This document shows, in pieces, positions 1-7,862 of a DNA stretch of 32,905 nucleotides; positions within the stretch are counted from its first letter, which is position 1; each line of letters begins with the position of its first letter. Under the pieces are notes generated by a model. That model saw only the letters and a list, made by a program, of their open reading frames with translations. It did no database searches and was not told the origin of the DNA. The DNA comes from Cereibacter johrii. Its GTDB lineage: Bacteria > Pseudomonadota > Alphaproteobacteria > Rhodobacterales > Rhodobacteraceae. Location: NCBI RefSeq assembly GCF_001720585.1, contig NZ_MABH01000052.1:1-32905 (forward strand), written 5' to 3'. The position numbers and the translations under genes are program-made.

Positions 1-43
1 CGGCCAGTCGGGCGAGGAAGGCATCGTCGGCGGGGTTCAGCAT
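1..43 (-). CDS. 5' end of an unidentified gene (partial, runs off left edge)
   Basis: An ATG at 43-41 on the minus strand opens a frame that stays open to the window edge and begins MLNPADDAFLARLA. A strong Shine-Dalgarno sequence, GGAGGTG, lies a few bases upstream (about 47-53), which is why I accept a real start here. Only 14 residues are visible, so the product cannot be named. It follows the metallo-hydrolase gene at 82-888 with a gap of 38 bp and is probably co-transcribed with it. From memory of related genomes an FAD-linked oxidase often lies near this M16/GNAT cluster, but that is a guess and not a call. Confidence 0.55.
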   Translation of the reverse strand, partial: MLNPADDAFLARLA

Positions 44-81
44 GGGCACCTCCGGGTGCCTCTCTACGCGCGCCCTGGGGC

Positions 82-888
82 TCAGTCCACCCAGGCCGGA
101 TCGAGCACCATGATCGTGGGCCGCCGCGGCAACGAGCCCGGCGAGAGCTCGATCTCGGGCCCCTCGAGGCGCACCACCTCGAACTCGGGCTCCATCTCGC
201 CCAGAAAGGTCTCGAGCGAGCGGCCCGAGAACCAGTGCATCGGCAGCACGACCGAGGAGCGCAGGCGGCGGACCACCTTCTGCATCGTCTCGAGACCGAC
301 GGTATAGCCGCCGTCCACCGGCACCATCAGCACGTCGAGCCGGCCGAGCGCCGCATATTGGGCGGCATCCGGCTCATGGTGCAGATGGCCCAGATGGCCG
401 ATGCAGAGCCCCGCCACCTCGAAGACGAAGATCGAATTGCCGTCCTTGCGGATCCCCTCGCCCCAGCGCGACCGCACGTCGGTGGGCACGTTGCGCACCA
501 GCATCTCGCCGAGGTCGAGATGATGCTCGGCGCGCCCGCCCTCCTGCCAGCCGGGCAGGAGATGCGGAATGCGCGGGTCCGGCAGATCGGTCCAGTGGGT
601 GGAATGGGCATTGTTCATGGTGGCCACATCCGGCACCACGTCCCGCTGCCCAAGAAGGCCGGTATAGTCGGTGGCGGCCACCAGCCCGCCCGGCGTCTCG
701 ATCAGGAAGGTGGCGTGATGGACATAGCGGATCCGCACCCGGTCCTCGGCCAGAGGATCGCCGAAGGCCGCGGGCACCATCCGCTCGGGCCCCCGGGCCA
801 GCGCCACGCAATGGCTCGGCGTCCGCTCCTGCGCCGGGGCGGCGGCCGGGACGGCAAGGGCGAGAGTGGCGAGGGCGGTTCGGATCAT
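82..888 (-). CDS. Secreted metallo-beta-lactamase-fold hydrolase (UlaG-like)
   Basis: A 268-residue protein. The first 20 residues (MIRTALATLALAVPAAAPAQ) look like a Sec signal peptide, so it is probably periplasmic. The core has features of UlaG-type metallo-beta-lactamase-fold proteins: an HATFLIET strand near the N-terminus, a His-rich GHLGHLHH segment, LDVLMVPVDGG, and a C-terminal PMHW. The canonical HxHxDH signature is not intact: the corresponding place reads AHSTHWTD, so metal binding may differ from the family norm. The substrate is unknown. The ATG at 888 is chosen because GAGGTG precedes it by 7 bases; a TTG 21 bases further upstream would spoil the signal peptide. It is followed closely by the partial gene at 1-43. 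Confidence 0.75.
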   Translation of the reverse strand: MIRTALATLALAVPAAAPAQERTPSHCVALARGPERMVPAAFGDPLAEDRVRIRYVHHATFLIETPGGLVAATDYTGLLGQRDVVPDVATMNNAHSTHWTDLPDPRIPHLLPGWQEGGRAEHHLDLGEMLVRNVPTDVRSRWGEGIRKDGNSIFVFEVAGLCIGHLGHLHHEPDAAQYAALGRLDVLMVPVDGGYTVGLETMQKVVRRLRSSVVLPMHWFSGRSLETFLGEMEPEFEVVRLEGPEIELSPGSLPRRPTIMVLDPAWVD

Positions 889-1065
889 CGGCGGCACCTC
901 CGGGCGCAAGCGTACCAGCCCGCGCCCGCGCGCCCGTTCACAGCTGCGTCAGCCGCCCGCCCCGCATTCGCAAGCCGCCTGCAAGCGCCGACACGTCACG
1001 CCACCCCATGACCCGGCCGCCCCGACACCTGCGCCCCGCCCCCGCATCCCCCAACGCCCTTCCGG

Positions 1066-1121
1066 CTTTCAGTCTGGCCCAAATATCCTGCGGGGGGTGC
1101 GGGGGGCGCAAAGCCCCCCGC
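1066..1121 (-). repeat. Rhodobacterales-type intergenic element with GC hairpin, probable terminator
   Basis: Read on the minus strand, a perfect 9-bp stem of GCGGGGGGC and its complement (1099-1107 with 1113-1121, 5-nt loop) is followed by a C-rich run and then GCAGGATATTTGGGCCAGAC. I recall this combination, a G/C-rich hairpin followed by GGATATTTGGGCCA-like sequence, from many Rhodobacteraceae intergenic regions. It lies 11 bp after the stop of the GNAT gene and so probably ends the surf1-thrC-M16-GNAT transcript. I saw only this copy of the GGATATTT core in the window. The repeat-family assignment rests on memory, not a search. Confidence 0.55.
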
Positions 1122-1132
1122 CTGCGCCTCCC

Positions 1133-1717
1133 TCAACCCGCGTCGGTGCGCCCGCGCCGGTCGCCGCGGAGGTTCGCGTAGAGCACATGGTTCCGCCAGC
1201 GCCCCGCGATCTGCAGGTAGCTCTGCGCCACGCCCTCGTATTTGAAGCCGCATTTCTCCAGCACCCCGCGCGAGGCCGCGTTCTCGGGCAGGCAGGCGGC
1301 CTCGATCCGGCTCACGTCCATCGCGGTGAAGGCATGGTGCACGATGCCCTGGATCGCCTCGCGCATGTAGCCCTGCCGCGCATGGGGCCGGCCGATCCAG
1401 TACCCGAGCGTCCCCGACTGCGCCGGACCCCGGCGGATGTTGTCGAGGGTGATGGCGCCGAGCAGCGCCTGATCCTCGCGCCGGATCAGCAGAACCGGCA
1501 GCGCGGTGCCCTGGCTCTCGGCGCGGGCGGCCCAGTAGACGCGGTTGGTGAAGGCCTTGCGCGAGAGATGGTCCGAGGACCAGACGGGCTCCCAGGGCGT
1601 CAGAAAAGTCGCGCTCTCGGCGCGCAGGGCGGCCCAGTCGCGCCAGTCGGAATGGGCCGGCAGACGCAGCGTCATCCGCTCCGTCTCGATGCGAACCTTC
1701 CGCCGCAGTCCGAGCAT
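1133..1717 (-). CDS. GNAT-family N-acetyltransferase, RimJ/RimL type
   Basis: A 194-residue protein with the layout of RimJ/RimL-like GNAT enzymes, which transfer an acetyl group from acetyl-CoA to an amine, often a protein N-terminus. It shows an early ETERMTLRLP strand, the LLGAITLDNI strand, GYWIGRPHARQGYM (the Q/RxxGxG/A-type acetyl-CoA loop) and IEAACLPENAASRGVLEKCGF, the conserved N-x-x-S-x-x-x-L-x-K-x-G-F helix. The ATG shares one base with the stop of the upstream M16 gene (TGATG), so translation is probably coupled. The real substrate is not evident. It is the last gene of the surf1-thrC-M16 series, and a hairpin element follows 11 bp downstream. Confidence 0.85.
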   Translation of the reverse strand: MLGLRRKVRIETERMTLRLPAHSDWRDWAALRAESATFLTPWEPVWSSDHLSRKAFTNRVYWAARAESQGTALPVLLIRREDQALLGAITLDNIRRGPAQSGTLGYWIGRPHARQGYMREAIQGIVHHAFTAMDVSRIEAACLPENAASRGVLEKCGFKYEGVAQSYLQIAGRWRNHVLYANLRGDRRGRTDAG

Positions 1718-2976
1718 CAGGCGGCCAGCCGCTCGCGGATCTGTGCGAGGGCAGGAGCCGTCTCGGCCGGGCCGTAGAGCGCGAGGGCCGAGCGCGCCTG
1801 CGCCATGCGCTCGGCATAGTCGCGCACCGCCCCGACCGTCACGGCGTCGATCTTCTCCACCGCCTCGTCCACGCCCGGCACCCTGTCCCAGATGGCCAGA
1901 AGCCGCGCCAGCCGCTCGGCCCGGTTCGACGGGCTCTCGAGCCCCATCAGGAGCCCGGCCTTGAGCTGCGCGCGGGCCCGGGCGACCTCGGCCTCGGACA
2001 TGTCCTCGGTGGCGCGTTTCAGCTCGTCCACCGTAAGGCCCGCGAGATCGGCCACCTCCTCGCCCGAGGTGCCGGCATAGATGGTGATCTGCCCGGTATC
2101 CTCGTAGGCGCCCGACTGGGCGAAGATCGAATAGCAGAGGCCGCGCTCCTCGCGCACCTTCTGGAAGAGCCGCGAGGACATGCCGCCCCCGAGCGCCATG
2201 GCATAGACCTGCGCCGCATAGACATCGGGCGCCCGGTAGTTCGGCGCCTCGAAGGCCATGGCGAAATGGACCTGCTCGAGCGATTTCAGCTCGCGCCGCT
2301 CGCCGCCGAGGAAGTCCGCGGGCTGCATCGGGCGCTGGCCCACCGGCTTCAGATGACCGAACAGCGCCTGCGCCTGCGCCACGATCCTGTCGTGATCGAC
2401 GCCCCCCGCGGCGGCGAGGATCATGTGGTCCGGGCCGTAATGCTCGCCCACGAAGCGCGTGAGGTCGGCGCGCCCGAAGCTCGAGACCCGCTCCTCGGGG
2501 CCGAGGATGGTGCGACCGAAGGCCTGTCCCGGATAGGAGGCCTCCTGCAGCCAGTCGAAGATGATGTCGTCGGGCGTGTCGAGCGCCTGGCCGATCTCCT
2601 GCAGGATGACGTGCCGCTCGATCTCGATCTCCTTCGGGTCGAAGACCGGATTGAGCACGATGTCGGCGATCACGTCGAGCGCGAGCCCGGTGTCGGCCTC
2701 GAGCACCCGGGCGTAGTAGGCCGTCATCTCGCGCGAGGTATAGGCGTTGATGTAGCCGCCCACATCCTCGATCTCCTCGGCGATGCGGAGCGCGGTGCGG
2801 GTCTTCGTGCCCTTGAAGGCCATGTGCTCGAGGAAATGGGCGATCCCGTTCTGCTCGGGCCGCTCGTGGCGACCGCCCGCCGCGATCCAGATCCCGATCG
2901 AGGCCGAGTGCAGCCCGGGCATGTGCTCGGTGACGATGCGGAAGCCGTTCGGCAGCGTGTCGAGGAGAACGGTCAA
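1717..2976 (-). CDS. M16-family zinc metallopeptidase (processing-peptidase-like)
   Basis: A 419-residue protein related to the mitochondrial processing peptidase beta subunit and bacterial PqqL/YmxG-type M16 peptidases. The inverted zinc motif HFLEH is at residues 47-51, and the downstream ERHVILQEI segment supplies the third metal ligand. The C-terminal half carries the ALGGGMSSRLFQKVREERGL motif of the family. The start is a TTG at 2976 that overlaps the thrC stop (TTGA), with AAAGGA about 9 bases upstream. No in-frame ATG would keep the conserved N-terminal LPNGFRIVTE segment. No signal peptide is seen, so it is probably cytoplasmic. It probably degrades peptides; the physiological substrate is unknown. 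Confidence 0.9.
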   Translation of the reverse strand: MTVLLDTLPNGFRIVTEHMPGLHSASIGIWIAAGGRHERPEQNGIAHFLEHMAFKGTKTRTALRIAEEIEDVGGYINAYTSREMTAYYARVLEADTGLALDVIADIVLNPVFDPKEIEIERHVILQEIGQALDTPDDIIFDWLQEASYPGQAFGRTILGPEERVSSFGRADLTRFVGEHYGPDHMILAAAGGVDHDRIVAQAQALFGHLKPVGQRPMQPADFLGGERRELKSLEQVHFAMAFEAPNYRAPDVYAAQVYAMALGGGMSSRLFQKVREERGLCYSIFAQSGAYEDTGQITIYAGTSGEEVADLAGLTVDELKRATEDMSEAEVARARAQLKAGLLMGLESPSNRAERLARLLAIWDRVPGVDEAVEKIDAVTVGAVRDYAERMAQARSALALYGPAETAPALAQIRERLAA

Positions 2977-4358
2977 CGCCCGGTCCTTTCGCGGATGAGG
3001 GTTTCGAGGGCGGAGAGGTCGTTGGGAACGCGCGTCACCCGCTCGGGGCGGTCGAAGAGATCGGCCATGCGGGCGGGCAGCGGCGGGCGCAGGCCGGTCG
3101 CGGCCTCGACGGCATCGGGGAACTTGGCCGGATGGGCGGTGGCGAGCGTGATCATCGGCTCGGGCCCGAGCGCCTCGCCGGCCACCTTCACGCCCACGGC
3201 GGAATGGGGGCAAAGAAGCTCGCCCGTCGCCGCATGGGTGGCGCGGATCGTGGCCAGGGTCTCCTCCTCCGAGGCGCGGCCCGAGGCGAAGGTCGCGCGC
3301 AGCGTCCCCAGCGCATTCTCGGAGATGCGGAAGCCGCCCTCCTTCAGCTCGGCCATGAGCGCTGCCACCGCCGCCCCGTCGCGGCCATAGGCATCGAACA
3401 AGGCCCGCTCGAAGTTCGACGAGACCTGAATGTCCATCGAGGGGCTGATCGAGGGGGTGACGCCCTCGGTCTCATAGGCCCCGGTCGAGAGCGCCCGGTG
3501 CAGGATGTCGTTCTGGTTCGTGGCCACCACGAGGCGCGCGATGGGCAGGCCCATCCGGCGCGCGATATAGCCTGCGAAGATGTCGCCGAAATTGCCGGTG
3601 GGCACCGTGAAGCTCACCTCGCGGTGCGGCGCGCCAAGGGCCACGGCCGAGGTGAAGTAATAGACGACCTGCGCCAGCACCCGCGCCCAGTTGATCGAAT
3701 TGACGCCCGCCAACCCCACCGCATCGCGGAAGGCGAAGTCGTTGAACATGTCCTTCAGCCGGGCCTGGCAATCGTCGAAGTCGCCGTCCACCGCGAGGGC
3801 ATGGACGTTCGCCTCGGACGGCGTCGTCATCTGGCGGCGCTGCACCTCGGACACGCGGCCGTGCGGGAAGAGGATGAAGACATCGACGTTCGAGAGGCCG
3901 CGGAAGGCCTCGATGGCGGCCGAGCCGGTGTCGCCCGAAGTGGCGCCGACAATGGTGATGCGTTGCCCGTTCTTCGCCAGCGCCGCCTGGAACAGCTGGC
4001 CGATCAGCTGCATGGCGAAGTCCTTGAAGGCGAGCGTGGGCCCATGGAAGAGCTCGAGCAGGAAGTGGTTCGGGCCGAGCTGCACCAGGGGCGCACGGGC
4101 GGCATGGCCGAAGCCCTCGTAGGCGGCGGCGATCAGGCCGCGGAACTCCTCGTCTCCGAAGGTCTCGCCCACGAAGGGCCGCATGATGCGGAAGGCCACC
4201 TCCTCGTAGGACAGGCCCGCCAGCGCCGCGATCTCGGACTCCGACAGGGTGGGCACGGTCTCGGGCACATAGAGACCGCCGTCCCGGGCAAGGCCCGTCA
4301 GCATGGCCTCGCCGAAGCCGAGAACCGGAGCCGCGCCGCGAGTCGAGATATACTGCAT
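2973..4358 (-). CDS. thrC: Threonine synthase
   Basis: This PLP enzyme converts O-phospho-L-homoserine to threonine and phosphate, the last step of threonine synthesis. The protein has 461 residues, normal for the long bacterial class. It begins MQYISTRG, matching the usual N-terminus, and K112 in PTLAFKDFA is the Schiff-base lysine. GATSGDTGSAAIEAF and PTGNFGDIFAG are the substrate and phosphate loops. The start at 4358 is chosen for the family N-terminus and GAAGG 8 bases upstream. An ATG at 4373 overlaps the SURF1 stop (ATGA) and would add five residues (MKAVK). It lies between surf1 and the M16 gene, overlapping the latter by 4 bp. Confidence 0.96.
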   Translation of the reverse strand: MQYISTRGAAPVLGFGEAMLTGLARDGGLYVPETVPTLSESEIAALAGLSYEEVAFRIMRPFVGETFGDEEFRGLIAAAYEGFGHAARAPLVQLGPNHFLLELFHGPTLAFKDFAMQLIGQLFQAALAKNGQRITIVGATSGDTGSAAIEAFRGLSNVDVFILFPHGRVSEVQRRQMTTPSEANVHALAVDGDFDDCQARLKDMFNDFAFRDAVGLAGVNSINWARVLAQVVYYFTSAVALGAPHREVSFTVPTGNFGDIFAGYIARRMGLPIARLVVATNQNDILHRALSTGAYETEGVTPSISPSMDIQVSSNFERALFDAYGRDGAAVAALMAELKEGGFRISENALGTLRATFASGRASEEETLATIRATHAATGELLCPHSAVGVKVAGEALGPEPMITLATAHPAKFPDAVEAATGLRPPLPARMADLFDRPERVTRVPNDLSALETLIRERTGR

Positions 4359-4369
4359 CTTTACCGCCT

Positions 4370-5041
4370 TCATTCCATCCGACGCCTGATACGCCAGAGC
4401 AGAAGGACTGTCATCCCCAGCCAGAGAACGGCAAGCGAAAACCACGTCACCGCATAGCCGAGATGGTCGTTCGGAATGCCTTCGGTGCCGATGGGCCAGG
4501 GGTCGATCCCGTCGCCCGTGGGGGTGGCGGCCACGACCAGAACCGGCTCGGTCGACAGCGCCTCGGCCATGGCGGGCACGTCGCGGGCGAACCAGATGCC
4601 GGAGACCGGATCGGGCGATGGGGTGAAGCTGTCCACCTCCGCGGGCCAGGCGAGGTTGCCGGTCAGGCCCGCCCCCACCGCCGTGCGCGGCAGGCCGCGA
4701 TCCTCCTGCGGAAGAAAGCCGCGGTCGATCAGGATGCGGCGTCCCTCGTCGGTCTCGAAGGCCGAGATCACCCGGTAGCCCGCGCCGCGGTCCTTGCGGC
4801 TCGCGAGCACATCGATGTGCTCGCCGGTGAAGCGGCCCGAGACGGTGACGGGCAGATAGCGGTCGCGCGCGGCTTCGGGCGCTTCGGGCAGGGTCACGGG
4901 CGGGGCCGCAACGCGGGCCTCGATGTCGGCCAGCACCGCCTCCTTCCACTGGAGCCGCTGCACCTGCCAGAGGCCGAGCGACACGAGGATCGCCGCCCCG
5001 ATCAGGCCGAAGAGAAGGGGCAGGATCATCCGGCGGATCAT
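4370..5041 (-). CDS. surf1: SURF1-family cytochrome c oxidase assembly protein
   Basis: A 223-residue inner-membrane protein with the SURF1 layout: one transmembrane helix at residues 5-24 (ILPLLFGLIGAAILVSLGLW), a periplasmic domain, and a second helix near 195-215. The family motif LGLWQVQRLQWKE follows the first helix. SURF1 helps place heme a in subunit I of aa3 oxidases. It sits downstream of ctaE, as expected, but is separated from it by 240 bp containing a strong hairpin. GAGGAG about 8 bases before the ATG supports the start. It overlaps the thrC reading frame only if thrC starts at its upstream ATG. Confidence 0.93.
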   Translation of the reverse strand: MIRRMILPLLFGLIGAAILVSLGLWQVQRLQWKEAVLADIEARVAAPPVTLPEAPEAARDRYLPVTVSGRFTGEHIDVLASRKDRGAGYRVISAFETDEGRRILIDRGFLPQEDRGLPRTAVGAGLTGNLAWPAEVDSFTPSPDPVSGIWFARDVPAMAEALSTEPVLVVAATPTGDGIDPWPIGTEGIPNDHLGYAVTWFSLAVLWLGMTVLLLWRIRRRME

Positions 5042-5060
5042 GGGGCAGCTCCTCGATGCG

Positions 5061-5090
5061 GAAAGCGCGGGCCTCGCGGCCCGCGCTTTC
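5061..5090 (-). terminator. Strong hairpin between ctaE and surf1
   Basis: A perfect 13-bp inverted repeat (5061-5073 with 5078-5090) encloses a 4-nt loop. On the minus strand the loop is GCGA, a GNRA tetraloop, and the stem ends in TTTC. It lies downstream of ctaE, just 6-10 bases before the surf1 Shine-Dalgarno sequence, so it can act as a terminator, partial attenuator or transcript-stabilising hairpin for the cta operon. The U-tract is short, so termination may be incomplete. Confidence 0.75.
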
Positions 5091-5281
5091 TGATCCCGGG
5101 GGAGGCGGCTGGCAAGGGCGGAGTTCCCGGGCCCTCCCCTGCCTCCGACCCCGATACCGGGGATCCGTTGCCTCGACTGGCTTGCGGGCCGGGCCTGCGG
5201 CAGGCCGCGAGGCGGATCCGGCGGCGCGGTGTGCCCGCCCCGCGGCAGTCATCCGCCGGACCGCCCGGGCGGACGCGGGCG

Positions 5282-6082
5282 TTACTGGCCCCAGATGTAG
5301 ATCGAGGCGAAGAGGAACAGCCAGACCACATCGACGAAGTGCCAGTACCAGATCGCCGCCTCGAAGCCGACATGCTTCTCGGGGGTGAAATGGCCGCGCT
5401 GCACCCGGATCAGGCAGACCAGCAGGAAGATCGTGCCCACGATGACGTGGAAGCCGTGGAAGCCCGTCGCCATGAAGAAGTTGGCGCCATAGATGTTGCC
5501 CGCGAAGCCGAAGGCCGCGTGGCTGTATTCGTAGGCCTGGAACACCGTGAAGAGCGCGCCGAGCGCGATGGCGAGCGCAAGCCCCCAGGTCACGTCGCGG
5601 CGGTTGTTCTCATGCACCAGCGCATGGTGCGCCCAGGTGGCCGCGCAGCCCGAGCAGAGCAGGATCAGCGTGTTGATGAGCGGCAGATGCCACGGATCGA
5701 AGGTGATGATCCCCTCGGGCGGGAAGATCCCGTCGACGATCGGGCTCTCGGGCCCCATCGGATAGAGCGCGTGCTTGAAGAAGCTCCAGAACCAGGCCGA
5801 GAAGAACATCACCTCGGACATGATGAAGAGGATGAAGCCCCAGCGCAGGCCCAGCCGCACCACCGGCGTGTGGTCGCCCTCGAGGCTTTCCGTCACCACG
5901 TCGGACCACCAGCCGAACATCGTGTAGAGCACGACGACGAGCCCGATCAGCCCCATCCAGGGCCCCGAGCCGTGCATCCAGAGCACGGCGCCGAACAGCA
6001 TGACGAAGGCTCCGACCGAGGCCATGAAGGGCCAGATCGAGGGCGGCAGGATGTGGTAGTCGTGGTTCTTGGCGTGGGCCAT
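5282..6082 (-). CDS. ctaE: Cytochrome c oxidase subunit III (aa3 type)
   Basis: A 266-residue integral membrane protein matching subunit III of aa3 oxidase, with about seven transmembrane segments. The N-terminus is [19 protein letters not shown], and the typical [18 protein letters not shown]-like [10 protein letters not shown] and [14 protein letters not shown] segments are all present. Subunit III supports proton uptake and protects the active site from turnover inactivation. It is the last gene of the ctaC-ctaB-ORF-ctaG-ctaE operon, 27 bp after ctaG. GGGGGGAA precedes the ATG. The stop is TAA. Confidence 0.97.
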   Translation of the reverse strand: MAHAKNHDYHILPPSIWPFMASVGAFVMLFGAVLWMHGSGPWMGLIGLVVVLYTMFGWWSDVVTESLEGDHTPVVRLGLRWGFILFIMSEVMFFSAWFWSFFKHALYPMGPESPIVDGIFPPEGIITFDPWHLPLINTLILLCSGCAATWAHHALVHENNRRDVTWGLALAIALGALFTVFQAYEYSHAAFGFAGNIYGANFFMATGFHGFHVIVGTIFLLVCLIRVQRGHFTPEKHVGFEAAIWYWHFVDVVWLFLFASIYIWGQ

Positions 6083-6109
6083 GGTTCCCCCCGGGGTGGC
6101 GTCTCTGGA

Positions 6110-6685
6110 TCAGTTCACGTCGGTCGCGGACTCGGCGGCAAGTGCGGCCTGTTCCTCGGTCAGTGCGGTCTCGTGGAAGGTGTAGGACAGGGTGATCTGG
6201 CGGACATAGCGCCCGTCGGGATCGTCGATGATGGCGGGATCGACATAGAAGGTCACCGGCATCTCGACCCGCTCGCCGGGTGCCAGCACCTGCTCGGTGA
6301 AGCAGAAGCAGGCGATCTTGGCGAAATAGCCGCCCGCCGCATCGGGCGTCACGTTGTAGCTGGCGGTGCCCGCAACCGTGCGGTTCGTGGGATTGTAGGC
6401 CTCGTAGAAGGCCAGGCCGGTCTCGCCGATCTTCAGCTCCATCTCGCGCTGGAGGGGACGGAACTCCCACGGCATGCCGGCCTCGCGCGAGGCGTCGAAC
6501 CGGACCTTCACGGTGCGATCGAGCACCTCGGCCGGCGCTTCGGTGGCGACGGCGGTCGTGCCCGCAAAGCCCGTGACCCGGCAGAACCAGTTGTAGAAGG
6601 GCACGGCCGCGAACGAGGCTGCCCCCATCACCGCCACGACGAGCACGAGGCCCCCGGCGGTCTTCTGATGCGACGACAGGCTCAT
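6110..6685 (-). CDS. ctaG: Cytochrome c oxidase copper chaperone CtaG/Cox11
   Basis: A 191-residue protein with one N-terminal transmembrane helix (about residues 10-29) and a periplasmic immunoglobulin-like domain. It delivers copper to the CuB site of subunit I. The copper-binding residues C126 and C128 (CFCF) and the juxtamembrane C35 (NWFCRVTGF) are all present, as in Cox11 homologues. Its ATG overlaps the stop of the 58-residue ORF upstream (ATGA), so the two are probably translationally coupled. Confidence 0.96.
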   Translation of the reverse strand: MSLSSHQKTAGGLVLVVAVMGAASFAAVPFYNWFCRVTGFAGTTAVATEAPAEVLDRTVKVRFDASREAGMPWEFRPLQREMELKIGETGLAFYEAYNPTNRTVAGTASYNVTPDAAGGYFAKIACFCFTEQVLAPGERVEMPVTFYVDPAIIDDPDGRYVRQITLSYTFHETALTEEQAALAAESATDVN

Positions 6686-6858
6686 TGCCCCATGGCCCCC
6701 GGCGGCGCATGGGCGAAGGCCCCGCGCTCGCCCAGCTGCGAGACCTTGGCGACCGTCAGGCCGAAGACCACGAGGATGAAGGCCGCGAGCGTGAGGCCCA
6801 CGCCCAGATTGCGGCCGAGCCTGCGGCGGTGGATCTCGTGTTCGGCGCGGATGGTCAT
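6682..6858 (-). CDS. Small single-pass membrane protein in the cta operon (58 aa)
   Basis: This short gene lies between ctaB and ctaG. The ATG at 6858 is one base after the ctaB stop, and GGGAGG lies 8 bases upstream. The TGA overlaps the ctaG ATG by 4 bp, so the gene fills the gap exactly. The product begins MTIRAEHEIHRRRLGRNLGV, has one hydrophobic helix (about residues 20-37, GLTLAAFILVVFGLTVAK) and a short tail ending in GQ. The basic N-terminus suggests it faces the cytoplasm. Comparable small proteins occur at this place in other alphaproteobacterial cta operons. A role in oxidase assembly is inferred from position only. Confidence 0.85.
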   Translation of the reverse strand: MTIRAEHEIHRRRLGRNLGVGLTLAAFILVVFGLTVAKVSQLGERGAFAHAPPGAMGQ

Positions 6859-6859
6859 G

Positions 6860-7792
6860 TCACCAGCCTCCCAGTCCGTAGGGCTTCAGGGCCGCCTCGG
6901 CGAGGATCGCCCCGAAATGCAGGAAGAGATAATAGAGCGAGAAGCGGAAGAAGCCCTTCTCGACCCGGTAGCGGTCGGCCTCGGCCTCCGCCTCGTCGCG
7001 CCGCCAGATCCGCACCGCGCCCACCAGAAGCCAGCCGTTCAGCGCCAGCGTCGTGGCCAGATAGAGCGGGCCGCCGATGCCGGTGAAGGCGCCCGCCACC
7101 GCAAGCGGCGCGAGGAGCAGCGAATAGGCCAGCACATGCGTCCGCGTCACCGGCCGCCCGTGGGTCACGGTCAGCATCGGCACGCCGGCGTCGGAATAGT
7201 CGGACTTCATGAAGAGCGCGAGCGACCAGAAGTGCGGCGGCGTCCACATGAAGATCAGCGCGAACATGAAGAGGGATTCGACCGAGACGCCGCCCGTCGC
7301 CACCGCCCAGCCGATCATGGGCGGGAAGGCCCCCGCCGCGCCGCCGATCACGATGTTCTGCGGCGTCGTCCGCTTCAGCCACATGGAATAGACGACGGCA
7401 TAGAAGAAGATGGTGAAGGCCAGCAGCCCCGCCGCGAAGAGGTTCGTGGCCAGCCCCAGCATCACCACCGCGATGCCCGAGAGGGCGAGCCCGATCCCCA
7501 GCGCCTCGCCCGGCGCCACGGTGCCCGAGGGCACGGGGCGGTTCCGGGTGCGCTTCATCACCCGGTCGATATCCTCGTCCCACCACATGTTCAGCGCGCC
7601 CGAGGCGCCGGCACCGAGGGCGATGAACAGGATCCCCGTCAGCGCGATCATCGGATGGACCGTCACCGGCGCCACCAGGAGACCCACCAGCGCCGTGAAG
7701 ACCACGAGCGACATGACGCGGGGCTTCAGGAGGGCGACATAGTCGCCGAATCCGGCCTCCTTGGGGATCCCGGTGATACGGATGTCGGTCAT
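6860..7792 (-). CDS. ctaB: Protoheme IX farnesyltransferase (heme O synthase)
   Basis: A 310-residue UbiA-family membrane prenyltransferase that adds a farnesyl group to heme b to give heme O, the precursor of heme a. The catalytic Asp-rich motif NMWWDEDIDRVMKRTRNRP is clear, and multiple hydrophobic helices follow. MTPPHFWSLALF-like sequence (WTPPHFWSLALFMKSDY) is the second conserved block. GGGAGAG precedes the ATG. It lies 70 bp downstream of ctaC; that gap contains an 8-bp inverted repeat (7805-7812 with 7837-7844). Confidence 0.97.
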   Translation of the reverse strand: MTDIRITGIPKEAGFGDYVALLKPRVMSLVVFTALVGLLVAPVTVHPMIALTGILFIALGAGASGALNMWWDEDIDRVMKRTRNRPVPSGTVAPGEALGIGLALSGIAVVMLGLATNLFAAGLLAFTIFFYAVVYSMWLKRTTPQNIVIGGAAGAFPPMIGWAVATGGVSVESLFMFALIFMWTPPHFWSLALFMKSDYSDAGVPMLTVTHGRPVTRTHVLAYSLLLAPLAVAGAFTGIGGPLYLATTLALNGWLLVGAVRIWRRDEAEAEADRYRVEKGFFRFSLYYLFLHFGAILAEAALKPYGLGGW

Positions 7793-7862
7793 TCAGCTCT
7801 CCCTGCGGCGCCGGCCCGGATTCTCCTCCCGAACGTGGCGCCGCGCTTGTTCGTTCCTGCGC

